The notes under the pieces are model-generated. The model ran no database searches and was not told where the DNA came from. It worked only from the letters and a program-made list of their open reading frames with translations. 64,000 bases of DNA from Flavobacteriales bacterium UBA6057 (GTDB lineage Bacteria; Bacteroidota; Bacteroidia; Flavobacteriales_G; Salibacteraceae). Position 1 is the stretch's first letter; every line of letters begins with the position of its first letter. The position numbers and the translations under genes are program-made. The stretch spans positions 27,979 through 91,978 of the forward strand of contig DIYJ01000002.1 of assembly GCA_002428995.1 (NCBI GenBank), read 5' to 3'. Of the stretch, positions 17,683 through 26,770 are shown piece after piece.

Positions 17683-18032
17683 GCGATTCGTTCGCTTTCA
17701 TCAGGAATAAATGCCGGGGGCGAAGCATTGGTGAATGCTATTTGTTCAACATCTTTTTCACTTGGATTGACATTCCATGCTGACGTGCTCGTTGGCTACG
17801 CCCATTGAATCATGTGAGGCTCGTAAAATTCATGTGCACTATGGGTGTGCACGCAAGGAGTAAGTCTCAACGCTTGTTTAGTGACAAAATATTGAGGGTT
17901 AATACGCAATCGCATTCGAGGACTTATACTCAATGCAGAATAGAGGTTAAGGGCAATGTTTGCCCTGCTTTATTCACGCCTTAGAACAGCCTGAAATAAA
18001 GCGAATAACTCAAACCCGCATTTAACAAGACT
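17683..18032. other. Intergenic region without recognised gene
   Basis: About 350 bp between two T9SS genes. I see no convincing ORF. A palindrome with GTGCAC arms (GTGCACTATGGGTGTGCAC) lies near 17834-17852, and the region presumably holds the 3' end of one transcript and the promoter of the next. No consensus promoter stands out. Confidence 0.4.
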
Positions 18033-21000
18033 ATGATTCCAAAAATGCCTTTGGCCAACATGTTTTGGCTTCTGATTTTCACGTTATCCCTTGGTACTGC
18101 CAGCGCGCAGGAACTCGATCTGAACAGGGAAAGTACTTTAATGGAGTGCGATCCTCTGTATCCGTGTGCACTGGATGCTCACTTTACCGCAACTACGAAT
18201 GGCTGTGATGCTCAATTTCAAGGTGCTTCTCATCCCTCTGAATGTAATGTCCGAGAAATTTGGCTGGTTCAGGGAGCGAATGTGTCTTTGCTTGGCAATA
18301 CGGTGAACTATACGTTTAGCCAAAGTGGTGCTTACGAAATATGTCACATTGTTGAGGGACTAGACGCTCAGTACAATGTGGTATGCACAGAGACCTTGTG
18401 TTTAAAGGTCGAAATCAATTGCGGGATTCTTTGCAATGCTTGTGACATTGAAGAACCCATTATTACCATGAATCAGACACAAGGCTGTCAATACGATTTT
18501 CAGGGCTCCCATGGGGGTGAAATTTGCCCTGATCAGATTTTTGAGTGGGCCATATTAGATGCAAACTACAATCCAATTCAAACGGCCACTGGGCAGAATT
18601 TCAATAACTATACTTTCCCTGCGAGTGGCGATTATTGGGTGTGTCTGAACATATATGTTGAGGACGAGGATGGAGTCCAGATCTGTCAGGACAGGAGATG
18701 CGAAGAAATTACGGTCGAATGTGAAAACTGCAATTCCTGTGACATTGAGGAGCCGATCATCGGAATCACTCAAACGGAAGGTTGTAGCTACGATTTTCAG
18801 GGCTCCCATGGGGGTCAGATCTGTCCCGATCAGATTTTTGATTGGACCATATTAGATGCAAACTACAATCCCATTCAGACGGCTAGCGGGCAGAATTTCA
18901 ATAATTACACCTTTCCGGCAAGCGGTGAATACTGGGTATGCTTGAGCATACGTGTCTTTGACGAAAATGGAGTCCAGATTTGTCAGGACCGAAGCTGCGA
19001 AGAAGTCATCGTAGAGTGTGATGCTTGTGATTCCTGTGATATATCACCTGAAATCGTTGAGGCAGGAAACTTTGAATGCACGTTTGACTTCCGAGGGCTG
19101 AATACTGGAACGAATTGCCCCAGCCAGATTTTTGAGTGGACCGTATTCAGCGGTAACAATCCAATTCCAATCCACACACAGATTGGTCCAAATTTGAGTG
19201 GTTACACCCTCCCAACGGATCAACCTCATACCATCTGTCTTTCGATTTATGTGCCTGACGGAAATGGTGGCAATGTTTGCGCTGAAAGGACATGCATTGA
19301 AGTGGAATGTGAGTGCCCATTGCCGGCAGTAAGAGATATAGAGCATGAACAATCGAATAGCAATTGCTACACCCATGATTTTTCCATGTCGCCCGGACCG
19401 CAGCCTGGGGAGACTTACGGCTGGGATCTCAATGGAGATGGCTTATTTGATGGGGCAGGACAATCTTCTACGTTCACTTATCCCGCAGATGGAATTTATG
19501 AAGTGATCCTGGTCATATGGAATGAATGTGGCAGTACGACCATTACTGAGCTGATAGAAATTGACTGTTGTCCCGATCCTGAAGAGAGGGAGATTCTAGC
19601 CAATCAATCTACCAATAGTTGCGGCCGATTTAGCTTTTCCACCGACCCTGGGCTACAACCCGGTGAGTCTTACGAATGGGACATTGACGGTGACGGTGTG
19701 ATTGATGGTTCAGGAGCCTCAATTACGGCTGATTACCCTGTAAATGGCACTTACCTCGTGACACTGTATGTTAGCAATGAATGTGGCGTAGTCAGATTCA
19801 CCTATGAATTGGAAGTAGACTGTTGTGAGCTTCCAGATCCAAGGGATATCGAATTCACACAATCAATGAGCAATTGCTACACCTATGATTTTCATCCTGG
19901 CGCACCCGGTCTGCCCGGGGAAATAATAGAATGGGACCTGAACAATGACGGTGTGTTCGGATCGAGCACCACCATTACTTTCCCTGCAGACGGAACGTAT
20001 GAGGTAGGCATGCGCATCACCAATGAGTGTGGAGAAATAATCATCACGCTTGAGCTTGAGGTAGCTTGCGACACTACCACCACAGATTGCGGTTGGCCTA
20101 AGGGTTATGGAAGCAGCGTTCCTCTAAATGAAAAAGGAGATGGCGTTGTGGTAGATGCGTCTGGCAACGTGTTTGTTCACGGCTTGCTCCATTCCAGCGC
20201 CCAGTTTGAGGGTGGTGCCTCTGTGGCCGGTGGTGCGTTTTTGGCTAAGTATGACAATTGCGGCTTATTGCTTTGGGTTATTGATGTTGCCGCTTACGGA
20301 ATCGGTGAACGATCTACCCAGTTGAAAATTGATAATCAAGGCAATCCGGTGTTGCTCTCAGCGCTCGCTACTTCTACAGCGGAAGACGATATTGAATACA
20401 AACTCACCAAGTTTAGCAATAGCAATGGTGCAATGATGTGGTCAAACACCATTGAGATGTGGAAGATTCTGCCCAGTCCATCGTTTGACATCGACATGGC
20501 TACGAACCAGGTGTACCTGGTGGCGAGCGTAAGTCGCTACCTAAGAATAACACAGGCAAACGGGACGGTCATTGTGAATTATGTGAGCCCTGTTGGTTCC
20601 AACTCAGGACCGAAGCACACCAGCTATCTGATCAAATTTGATGCATCCGGAAACCAAATCTGGCAAGATCACATTGTCTCGATCCAAGGTTTCGCCTACT
20701 TCCAGGATGTTGTTGTGGACGAAAGCTCAGACAGGGTTTACTTAGCCGGATCCGCTGGAGATCATCCTCACCCCGTTGGTGATATGACCTTCAACAGTAA
20801 TAACTCCATCACCATCGCTCCAACCCAAACGAATCGATTGTTCATCACTTCGTACACAGGTAGCGGAAGTTTGTTGTATGCCAATTTGCATAACATCTAC
20901 AATCCGTTGGAAGCCTTTGGTCTTGAGTTTAGCAACATCGATCAGCAATTGTATTTGATGACCAGCGATGACCCCGGTACCTCTGCCATTAATGATCGCT

Positions 21001-21653
21001 TGTACTTGTTCAATACACTCGGAAATCTCCTGTCCAGCGTTTCATCACCCAGACAGTCCCCACGCCTGCATTACGATCAGGTTGGAAACTACCTCTTGAC
21101 CTGGGGTAGCGGTGACTGCAATGCCATTCGTGTGCAGAAGTTCACTGGAACATCCATGGATTGGTTCTACGAGGTTGGAGGTTGTTTCGATGCTCAAGGT
21201 TCTGCTTCCAGCGTATTTGCTGATCCAACCTCTGAGAAGATTTTCATCACAGGCTCATTCTGGACTCAAGACCTCGTGTTTAACTCCACAGATATGTTAC
21301 CTCTTGCCGGAGACAGAGATGTTTTCATCTCCACCATCAGGGATCAGGGCAACACCGTGTTGTACAAGGTCAGCGAAGAGTCTGAAAACCAGACACTGGA
21401 AGGCGTAGAGGAAATGAGTCTCGTATCTGTGTATCCTAACCCTACCAACGATGTGCTCAACATCAGTACAACCACCGAAATGGGAAGACTGGAGCTCTTG
21501 AATGTGAGCGGTGCTGTTGTGGCCCAGGAAAACATCAGTGCTGAAAACCAGACCGTCAGACTTGATTTAGTCCATCAGTCTGCAGGATTGTACTTCCTAA
21601 GGTTTACAACTCAGTCTGGTCGTGTTGAAGTCATGAAAGTGGTGAAGCGCTAG
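18033..21653 (+). CDS. Large T9SS type A exported protein with Cys-rich and PKD-like modules
   Basis: 1206 residues. A signal peptide (MFWLLIFTLSLGTASAQ) follows a short basic start. Residues about 130-330 contain two nearly identical 95-residue modules (CDIEEPII...YDFQGSHGG...CPDQIF...ANYNPIQTA...NNYTFPASG...RRCEEI), then a diverged third. Residues 430-680 are three PKD-like repeats with the W/D-x-D/N-GDG motif (YGWDLNGDGLFDG, YEWDIDGDGVIDG, IEWDLNNDGVFG). Residues 690-1110 form an SBBP-like propeller, and the C-terminus is a type A sorting domain (VSVYPNPTNDVLNIS ... GLYFLRFTTQSGRVEVMKVVKR). Probably a surface or secreted adhesin-like protein. A strong terminator follows at 21773. Confidence 0.88.
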   Translation: MIPKMPLANMFWLLIFTLSLGTASAQELDLNRESTLMECDPLYPCALDAHFTATTNGCDAQFQGASHPSECNVREIWLVQGANVSLLGNTVNYTFSQSGAYEICHIVEGLDAQYNVVCTETLCLKVEINCGILCNACDIEEPIITMNQTQGCQYDFQGSHGGEICPDQIFEWAILDANYNPIQTATGQNFNNYTFPASGDYWVCLNIYVEDEDGVQICQDRRCEEITVECENCNSCDIEEPIIGITQTEGCSYDFQGSHGGQICPDQIFDWTILDANYNPIQTASGQNFNNYTFPASGEYWVCLSIRVFDENGVQICQDRSCEEVIVECDACDSCDISPEIVEAGNFECTFDFRGLNTGTNCPSQIFEWTVFSGNNPIPIHTQIGPNLSGYTLPTDQPHTICLSIYVPDGNGGNVCAERTCIEVECECPLPAVRDIEHEQSNSNCYTHDFSMSPGPQPGETYGWDLNGDGLFDGAGQSSTFTYPADGIYEVILVIWNECGSTTITELIEIDCCPDPEEREILANQSTNSCGRFSFSTDPGLQPGESYEWDIDGDGVIDGSGASITADYPVNGTYLVTLYVSNECGVVRFTYELEVDCCELPDPRDIEFTQSMSNCYTYDFHPGAPGLPGEIIEWDLNNDGVFGSSTTITFPADGTYEVGMRITNECGEIIITLELEVACDTTTTDCGWPKGYGSSVPLNEKGDGVVVDASGNVFVHGLLHSSAQFEGGASVAGGAFLAKYDNCGLLLWVIDVAAYGIGERSTQLKIDNQGNPVLLSALATSTAEDDIEYKLTKFSNSNGAMMWSNTIEMWKILPSPSFDIDMATNQVYLVASVSRYLRITQANGTVIVNYVSPVGSNSGPKHTSYLIKFDASGNQIWQDHIVSIQGFAYFQDVVVDESSDRVYLAGSAGDHPHPVGDMTFNSNNSITIAPTQTNRLFITSYTGSGSLLYANLHNIYNPLEAFGLEFSNIDQQLYLMTSDDPGTSAINDRLYLFNTLGNLLSSVSSPRQSPRLHYDQVGNYLLTWGSGDCNAIRVQKFTGTSMDWFYEVGGCFDAQGSASSVFADPTSEKIFITGSFWTQDLVFNSTDMLPLAGDRDVFISTIRDQGNTVLYKVSEESENQTLEGVEEMSLVSVYPNPTNDVLNISTTTEMGRLELLNVSGAVVAQENISAENQTVRLDLVHQSAGLYFLRFTTQSGRVEVMKVVKR
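18440..19030 (+). repeat. Near-identical tandem coding modules
   Basis: Two consecutive 290-300 bp segments, starting near 18440 and 18737, share long exact stretches (for example GATTTTCAGGGCTCCCATGG, and TTAGATGCAAACTACAATCC) and encode the same 95-residue Cys-containing module. The similarity implies recent duplication or gene conversion within the gene. Confidence 0.85.
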
Positions 21654-21772
21654 GCATAGATGAGCATCACCAATAGCACGAATTCCTGCCCTTCTTCGTC
21701 CTATTCGCTGTGAGAGGGATCATTTGGCGGGAATTCATCCAGGCTTGACATGCTAGTCGAACCCGGATCAGC

Positions 21773-21808
21773 AAAAAAGCGGCTAAGCATTATGCTTAGC
21801 CGCTTTTT
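21773..21808 (+). terminator. Strong bidirectional terminator
   Basis: Arms GCGGCTAAGCAT and ATGCTTAGCCGC form a 12-bp perfect stem with a run of six A before and five T after, so it can stop transcription from either side. It serves the large exported protein gene ending at 21653. Confidence 0.9.
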
Positions 21809-21904
21809 GATTTTTGTATGAAGAGCGCTCCCTGCGCATCAATCATTTTTCGTTTCAGCCCTTCGGCTGATGAATCAATGAGAAGCGCAGCTGCTGAAAG
21901 CGAG

Positions 21905-22000
21905 CTATGCTTTTGTATAGGGAGTATTCGCCAGCTTTTCGCGGTAGTTCTTCTCCAGCACATTTGCAAAAGCAGCTTTGTCTTTCCGCAACAGTTCCAT
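21905..22000 (-). pseudogene. 3' remnant of an HxlR regulator gene
   Basis: The minus strand reads MELLRKDKAAFANVLEKNYR, then EKLANTPYTKA and a stop at 21905-21907. This is homologous to the C-terminus of the HxlR protein at 26310-26765 (MELLRNDKSAFASALERKYR, then EKLA). Upstream the frame closes within four codons, and no N-terminal half is present. It is therefore a truncated copy rather than a functional gene. It suggests a lost HxlR locus similar to the one near 26.5 kb. Confidence 0.8.
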
Positions 22001-22148
22001 TGCACTTCAATTGCAAACGAGTGTGTTAGCCTATTTCGTTATTTCCAGACGGAGATGTCGAAGATGACCGAGATGTTGGGGGCTATGGTGTAGTGATAGC
22101 CGTGAAGAATCGATTGATACTTCGGTGCCAAAAGCAGTTTGAATGAAG

Positions 22149-23993
22149 CTATTGCTTATACACCTTGTGGATGGTAGTTCTCGTTTTAATGCAGTACATC
22201 CCTTGTTTCAGTGTTGATAGATCAACAGTCGCTTGTCCATCATTTTTACGAACAACGACTGTCAAGTCTGATACGTCCTGCCCCACTGCGTTATAAATCC
22301 TGCACTGATCCAATTCTGATGCACTGCCAACAATGTTTATTTCATTTTCAGCGGGATTTGGGTAGACTTGAACCTGAGCGGGCACCCATTCATTTGTGCT
22401 TACCCTCCTAGCTGGAGAATAGTCAAACTGGCCACTAAAATCAGTCTGCTTGAGACGATAGTAGGAGGTCCCGGGGTAGGGGGTCTTATCAATCCAGGAA
22501 TAGCTCAATAAAGTGGTTGAATTGCCCGCACCGTCAATTGTGACCACTTCTTCCCATTCATTGCCATTTTTTGATCGTTCAAGGGTAAAGTAATCGTTAT
22601 TGATTTCTGACGCTGTTTGCCAGTCTAGTTGAACCATTCTATCGTCAACGCCCTTAGCGGTAAACTTTACCAATTCTATAGGAAGTGGGGTTTGAGGGAA
22701 ATTGCTGGTTCCTATGGTGAATCGCGAATTATTGGTAATGGCAGTGACACTTGCAAACTGATAAACGCTTCCACTGACGTTGGTAGCACCGCTGATCGGA
22801 GTTTCATCATCGAACAAACCATCGTCATCCGTGTCAATTATTAACCTTAAATCAGACACGGTTACTGATCCCAATCCCGTCAAGTCGAACCGAATATCAA
22901 TACTGCCGACATCAACGGCCGAACCTGAAGTGTTTACTTCACTCACTCTCCAAACTCGATCAAATCTGGCTTGCACTCCAGAAGGTACATCAGAGGTTTC
23001 CGTAGCTTGTTGCGTACCATTGTCATGACCCCAGATTAAGAATTCATCGTTTCCCAGTCCAGAGGGATTGAGCATTCTAACGATCCCTGTTCCCTGACTG
23101 TCATCATGGATGTTGGAGGCATCAACTCTTCCTATTCCAGCAACATCATGATCATAATCTCCATTTCCCGGGTTGTCTTGAGTGTAGAGATCATTGCTGG
23201 CAAGGCTGATGTTGTATTTGGCTGCTAAGTAGTTAGAAATGATAATATGTTGTGAAGAGTTTATGGTGGCTCCAAAGACCATGAATTCGGTGATTGAACC
23301 ATCCCAAAACTCACTGTAGGTTTGACCAAGGTTTCGATCTGTAATATTTCCAATGGTCAAGAAACTCTCTCCATCTCCATTTGAATTTGCCACACTGTTT
23401 ATTAGCAAGCTACCGTTAAACCGTCCTGAAAAGGTTGAACTTGTATATTCTGCGGTTACAATAAAGTCTGAGTTTGCGCTGGGTGAAACAAAGCAATTGA
23501 CACCACCTCCAAAGTAGTGGAATGTGTTTGAGCCACACCTGTTGTCAAATCCAATCGATCGATCAAATCCGGCATTATCATGCCCAAATAATTTTGAAAG
23601 TGGACTACTGGCTGCGGTGTTGTGATCTGCTACTGCAATTACGGTGATGTCTGGGCGAACACTTGGGCTGATATCATAGGAGACCCTTAATTCGTCATCC
23701 CCGGAAAACTCCAACGTAGGGTATGAATTTTTGGAATTTGTGTTGAACAATGGCTGTCGGCTGCTGACCGTTTGTGAGGCATGATTGCTATTCCCAGAGG
23801 CGTCATTCCACTGCTGCAAAGAAGTTCCATTGGTGGAGGGAGTGCTGCCTGCATCTGAAAAATGATCGATATCTCTTAACCAAATATCTAAAGTCGAAGT
23901 CCCATCTGTAGAGCCAACCCCGCCAGGGCCGGTTTGGCAAAGCACTGACAAACAATTCAATAGCGTGAACGCCATGATGATTGTATACTTCAT
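22149..23993 (-). CDS. T9SS type A exported protein with LamG-like domain
   Basis: 614 residues from the ATG at 23993 (signal peptide MKYTIIMAFTLLNCLSVLCQ). Residues about 30-270 look like a concanavalin/LamG-type jelly roll (TSTLDIWLRD start, YPTLEFSGDDELRVSYD, FWDGSITEFMVFGATIN). A segment with GIGRVDASNIHDDSQGTG and NDEFLIWGHDNG is the DUF8202-type module often found next to it. Residues 430-530 are an FN3-like stretch (PLPIELVKFTAKGVDDRMVQ, YYRLKQTDFSGQFDYSPARR) and the last 80 form the sorting domain (VQVYPNPAENEINIVG ... GMYCIKTRTTIHKVYKQ). Secreted or surface-bound; possible carbohydrate binding is inferred from LamG. Confidence 0.88.
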   Translation of the reverse strand: MKYTIIMAFTLLNCLSVLCQTGPGGVGSTDGTSTLDIWLRDIDHFSDAGSTPSTNGTSLQQWNDASGNSNHASQTVSSRQPLFNTNSKNSYPTLEFSGDDELRVSYDISPSVRPDITVIAVADHNTAASSPLSKLFGHDNAGFDRSIGFDNRCGSNTFHYFGGGVNCFVSPSANSDFIVTAEYTSSTFSGRFNGSLLINSVANSNGDGESFLTIGNITDRNLGQTYSEFWDGSITEFMVFGATINSSQHIIISNYLAAKYNISLASNDLYTQDNPGNGDYDHDVAGIGRVDASNIHDDSQGTGIVRMLNPSGLGNDEFLIWGHDNGTQQATETSDVPSGVQARFDRVWRVSEVNTSGSAVDVGSIDIRFDLTGLGSVTVSDLRLIIDTDDDGLFDDETPISGATNVSGSVYQFASVTAITNNSRFTIGTSNFPQTPLPIELVKFTAKGVDDRMVQLDWQTASEINNDYFTLERSKNGNEWEEVVTIDGAGNSTTLLSYSWIDKTPYPGTSYYRLKQTDFSGQFDYSPARRVSTNEWVPAQVQVYPNPAENEINIVGSASELDQCRIYNAVGQDVSDLTVVVRKNDGQATVDLSTLKQGMYCIKTRTTIHKVYKQ

Positions 23994-24337
23994 ATAGCAC
24001 ATTTTACGCAACTACCGCGTCATGGTTTTGAGGTGTAGCAATGGTAGGGTTGGTGATCGGTTGATGTTGTTCGGTTGTGGTGATGTGTGAGTAGTTGAAT
24101 GCCCGAAGCGTCAAACCAAAGTGAGGAGGTTTGCCCGCTGATTGAGAGGAGCGCATAGTTCTGATACACGAAGCAAAGTTATTACTTGCCACAGACTAAT
24201 TTCTTGAGCTATCCAGCTGGCGCGAGCCTTAGGGGAGCTTTTTTTGAGTTTCGCAATCCGACTGCTCACGCAACCTGTAAACGAGAGTGCAATTGCGATT
24301 ACTAGTATGAGTTTAGTCTGATTGCATCTATCATTCT
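23994..24337. other. Intergenic region without recognised gene
   Basis: About 340 bp upstream of the LamG-like gene. No convincing ORF. Near 24220 a GGCGCGAGCC segment followed by a run of T may be a weak terminator. The far end meets the attC-like palindrome at 24338. Confidence 0.4.
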
Positions 24338-24390
24338 ACCTAACGATCTGCCTAAAGCCAAACTTCAGTTTGCTTTAGGCTTTGTTGGCA
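24338..24390 (-). repeat. attC-like palindrome overlapping a gene 3' end
   Basis: Read on the + strand: ACCTAAC, five bases, arm GCCTAAAGC, a 13-base loop, arm GCTTTAGGC, three bases, GTTGGCA. On the minus strand the outer right element is GTTAGGT, a perfect GTTRRRY core, and the left end is TGCCAAC. The last codons of the CDS ending at 24375 (Ala-Asn-Lys-Ala-stop) are encoded by the palindrome, as is common for cassette genes. Spacers are slightly shorter than at the other sites. Confidence 0.55.
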
Positions 24391-24878
24391 TGTCGTTGTT
24401 TTATTTTTTCCGCGATTACCTTACACTTTGCCCTGTCTCCAAATACTCCAATAGTTTCGGTTTCAATGTTGTACAAACTGTCAGCGATTTCGTCCAATGG
24501 CTTGTCTTGTAGAACCATATTCAAGATTTGCGGAACGTATCTTTGATATTCATCTCTTGGAGCGATGCCATTCACACCGATCGGGTCCCAATCCTCCCAG
24601 AGAATTCTGTCAATTTCCACCCGTATTTTTTCTCTGTCCATAAGTCCACTTAGGTCGTATGGAGTTTTGTCGAATTCAAACTCCGATTCATATTTCCCGA
24701 AATCCATAAACTCGTAATACTTAGTCATCGCATCGAAATGCGAGCTCGCTTCGAATGAATGTATGATTTCAGAATCTGGTTCAAGAAGAGTTCTCGCTTC
24801 AGCTCCCAATTCACCAGCAAGGCAAAGCATCGTAAAGCCTTCCTTGTCTTTCCATATGTCGTGTTCAAGCTTTGCCAT
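24375..24878 (-). CDS. Two-part cytosolic protein of unknown function
   Basis: 167 residues from the ATG at 24878; the frame can be extended to a TTG at 24893, but that would lie only a few bases from the TACATTTG box at 24905-24912. The first half (AGELGAEARTLLEPDSEIIH, then FEASSHFDAMTKYYEFMDFG) and the second half (VRVEID-like RILWEDWDPIGVNG, YVPQILNMVLQ, IADSLYNIETETIG) each resemble short domains seen in separate small bacterial proteins; the second looks like the WDPIGV type. A fusion of two small domains is possible. No catalytic motif. Its stop codon lies inside an attC-like palindrome. Confidence 0.6.
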   Translation of the reverse strand: MAKLEHDIWKDKEGFTMLCLAGELGAEARTLLEPDSEIIHSFEASSHFDAMTKYYEFMDFGKYESEFEFDKTPYDLSGLMDREKIRVEIDRILWEDWDPIGVNGIAPRDEYQRYVPQILNMVLQDKPLDEIADSLYNIETETIGVFGDRAKCKVIAEKIKQRHANKA

Positions 24879-24898
24879 TCCAATGCACGCCAACCATG

Positions 24899-25024
24899 TG
24901 ATATCAAATGTATCGAACCAAAAGTTCGTTTAATTACCACTAGCCTGGCGCGCTTGTAACGCGTGCCCATCATACTGAATAAGGGCTTCGTATGATCCGC
25001 ATGTATTACAAGTGCGTGCGAGGG
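24899..25024 (-). repeat. Long dispersed repeat, copy 1 (partial)
   Basis: On the minus strand: hairpin A (GCACGCACTTGTAATACATG then CGGATC), hairpin B (GGGCACGCGTTACAAGCGCG then CCAGGCTAG), then AATTAAACGAACTTTTGG and a TACATTTG box at 24905-24912 aimed at the gene at 24375-24878. The middle block of the longer copies is missing. The TAA stop of the gene ending at 25006 lies inside hairpin A. Confidence 0.75.
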
Positions 25025-25809
25025 GGCTTTTTGTTGTCCAGGATTATTCTCAGGTCGGAGTACAGATAGATGGCAGCGATGGTTATTGCTCCAATTCCTG
25101 CTCCTTGCGATTTCCAATTTATGGGTTTGACAACCATATAAACACCCATGCCAATAAGAAACAAGCAGAATGGATAGGCAAGCAGGCGGATGACTACCCG
25201 TTTAAAAGTCCACTCTCTTCTAGGTATCTCGATTTCCTCCCGAATCGGAATGCCTCGCTGAACATCAGCGAGATTTTTGAGAAAAGTGTCGATGTTTCGC
25301 TTATTCCAGCCAAAGGAGACCACAGAAATCCGCTTGTTCGGATTGCAAATGCTGTTTAAGAGCAGCCGGTCCTTATCTCTGATGATCGTGATCATTTCTC
25401 CCCAACTGCCTGTCCAGTTCCACGATCGGTATGCTCGAAAAGCCCTCTTGTCATTCAAGTCAATTTGCCATTGGTACTCCTTTGCAGTTCGTTCGATGGC
25501 GTCTTGAAACTCTTCGTCCGAGCATTCAACAATTACTTCCCTGAACCTCAGCCGCCTTTTCTGAATGAAGTAGAAAGCAACGGCCGGAATGATCCATGGC
25601 CAGGCGGTTGAAACAAGTTCTTCGGCACTTCTTACACCATCATAAGTGTCCGTCACGTAGATTTCAAACAAGCTGAAAAGCGTCAGTCCAGGAATGGCCA
25701 GAATGAACCACACAACCAAATAATGGCTGAAGGTTTGCCAGCGATTGAGCTTCAATCGCTTTGTCTGTTCCATTTTGTCAATCCATTCTCGCTTCATGGT
25801 GTTTTGCAT
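25006..25809 (-). CDS. Four-helix membrane protein of unknown function
   Basis: 267 residues from the ATG at 25809; further in-frame ATGs at 25797 and 25773 are possible, and the open frame begins at a TTG. Two transmembrane helices near the N-terminus (YLVVWFILAIPGLTLFSLF, WPWIIPAVAFYFI), a cytoplasmic alpha/beta domain of about 120 residues (VIVECSDEEFQDAIERTAKE, WNWTGSWGEMITIIRDKDRL), and two C-terminal helices (LLAYPFCLFLIGMGVYMVV, GIGAITIAAIYLYSDL). No family recognised. The last codons overlap the dispersed repeat. Confidence 0.6.
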   Translation of the reverse strand: MQNTMKREWIDKMEQTKRLKLNRWQTFSHYLVVWFILAIPGLTLFSLFEIYVTDTYDGVRSAEELVSTAWPWIIPAVAFYFIQKRRLRFREVIVECSDEEFQDAIERTAKEYQWQIDLNDKRAFRAYRSWNWTGSWGEMITIIRDKDRLLLNSICNPNKRISVVSFGWNKRNIDTFLKNLADVQRGIPIREEIEIPRREWTFKRVVIRLLAYPFCLFLIGMGVYMVVKPINWKSQGAGIGAITIAAIYLYSDLRIILDNKKPPRTHL

Positions 25810-25875
25810 GGACTCTGGGGTTGCGCAGAACTTTGCTTCAAGCAATAAAGAGAGGTTTTTCTTTTCAAAAGCTCA

Positions 25876-26010
25876 ATGGATCTTGAAAAGTCAACAGACT
25901 TGGTGTTTACTTGCATCAGAAACAAAACCGATCCGAATGAGAACGCTGATTCAGAAGATCAGCTATTAAAAATGCACGTGAGGGGAAGGTTCAGTTCTTG
26001 CGGACAATAA
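25876..26010 (+). CDS. Possible 44-residue ORF
   Basis: An ATG at 25876 opens 44 codons (MDLEKSTDLVFTCIRNKTDP, continuing to SSCGQ) in a gap between two minus-strand genes. The composition is polar and protein-like, but there is no homologue I recognise, no promoter, and the strand is opposite to its neighbours. It may be a remnant or chance. Confidence 0.2.
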   Translation: MDLEKSTDLVFTCIRNKTDPNENADSEDQLLKMHVRGRFSSCGQ

Positions 26011-26018
26011 ACTCAGGT

Positions 26019-26255
26019 TCATAACCGGATGGCTTTATAAGACAAGCATGTATCAACTACTTCTTCAACAGAAGGATTGTAATTCGACACATCATCTTTT
26101 CTTGCATCATAGCTCTCGGGATAAAAGAATAGATTGGAACCACTTGGATGGGGAACGTTCCTATCAAACAATTCCGACAAGTCATTGATTTCCTCTTCGG
26201 TTCCATCGCATTCCACAATTCTTCGCCCTATGTTGATCAGTTCTTCTCGTGTCAT
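26019..26255 (-). CDS. Colicin/pyocin DNase immunity-like protein
   Basis: 78 residues, close to the 85 of Im2/Im7/Im9. The helix I-II region TREELINIGRRIVECDGTEEEINDLSELFD and the conserved short helix III segment VPHPSGSNLFFYPESYDARKDD match the signature of colicin E immunity proteins (HPSGSDLIYYP). The C-terminal helix SVEEVVDTCLSYKAI completes the four-helix fold. Such proteins bind and block HNH-type nuclease domains. No nuclease toxin is encoded near it, so it is an orphan immunity gene, as often found in mobile cassettes. Confidence 0.75.
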   Translation of the reverse strand: MTREELINIGRRIVECDGTEEEINDLSELFDRNVPHPSGSNLFFYPESYDARKDDVSNYNPSVEEVVDTCLSYKAIRL

Positions 26256-26309
26256 GTGTTTTGCTCTAGAAGGGTAAAATTTGGGTGCAGCGCGACCGTT
26301 TAGGGAGCA

Positions 26310-26765
26310 TTATCGCATGTACACTGTTGCAGCCAGTTTTTCTCTGTATTTTCTCTCTAATGCACTTGCAAAAGCGGATTTGTCATTCCGCAGTAATTCC
26401 ATCGATTCTCCATTAGCAATAGTTGGATGCAGGTCCCGTAGGTGGCTATCGCTCCACGTTGCGAGCTCTACGATTAAAGGAGTTAAAGCCAATCCCTTGT
26501 CGGTTAGAAGATAGAGGTTAGTCTTTTTATTACCTGGTTGCTTTGTTTTAATGATGATTCCCACTTCCTCCAACAGTTTGAGTTTGGAGGAAAGGATATT
26601 GGTAGCAATTGCCTCATCACTTTCTATGAAGTCTTTAAAGGTTTCCTTGCCTTCGATCAGCATTTGCTTGACGATAACCAAGATCCATTTATCTCCCAGA
26701 ACATCCAATGCCGAAGTAAAGGGGCAGTCACATCTGAATTCTTGTGGCATCTGTTTAGCGAACAT
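26310..26765 (-). CDS. HxlR-family transcriptional regulator (second copy)
   Basis: 151 residues (alternative ATG at 26750). FRCDCPFTSALDVLGDKWILVIVKQML is the family signature; TNILSSKLKLLEEVGIIIKTK is the recognition helix region and KTNLYLLTDKGLALTPLIVEL the wing and last helix. It is paralogous to the regulator at 323-727. Divergent from a lipoprotein with two SnoaL-like domains at 26867; the gap holds three regularly spaced ACTT/AAGT-type inverted repeats. A 3' fragment of a close relative lies at 21905-22000. Confidence 0.9.
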   Translation of the reverse strand: MFAKQMPQEFRCDCPFTSALDVLGDKWILVIVKQMLIEGKETFKDFIESDEAIATNILSSKLKLLEEVGIIIKTKQPGNKKTNLYLLTDKGLALTPLIVELATWSDSHLRDLHPTIANGESMELLRNDKSAFASALERKYREKLAATVYMR

Positions 26766-26770
26766 TAAAT

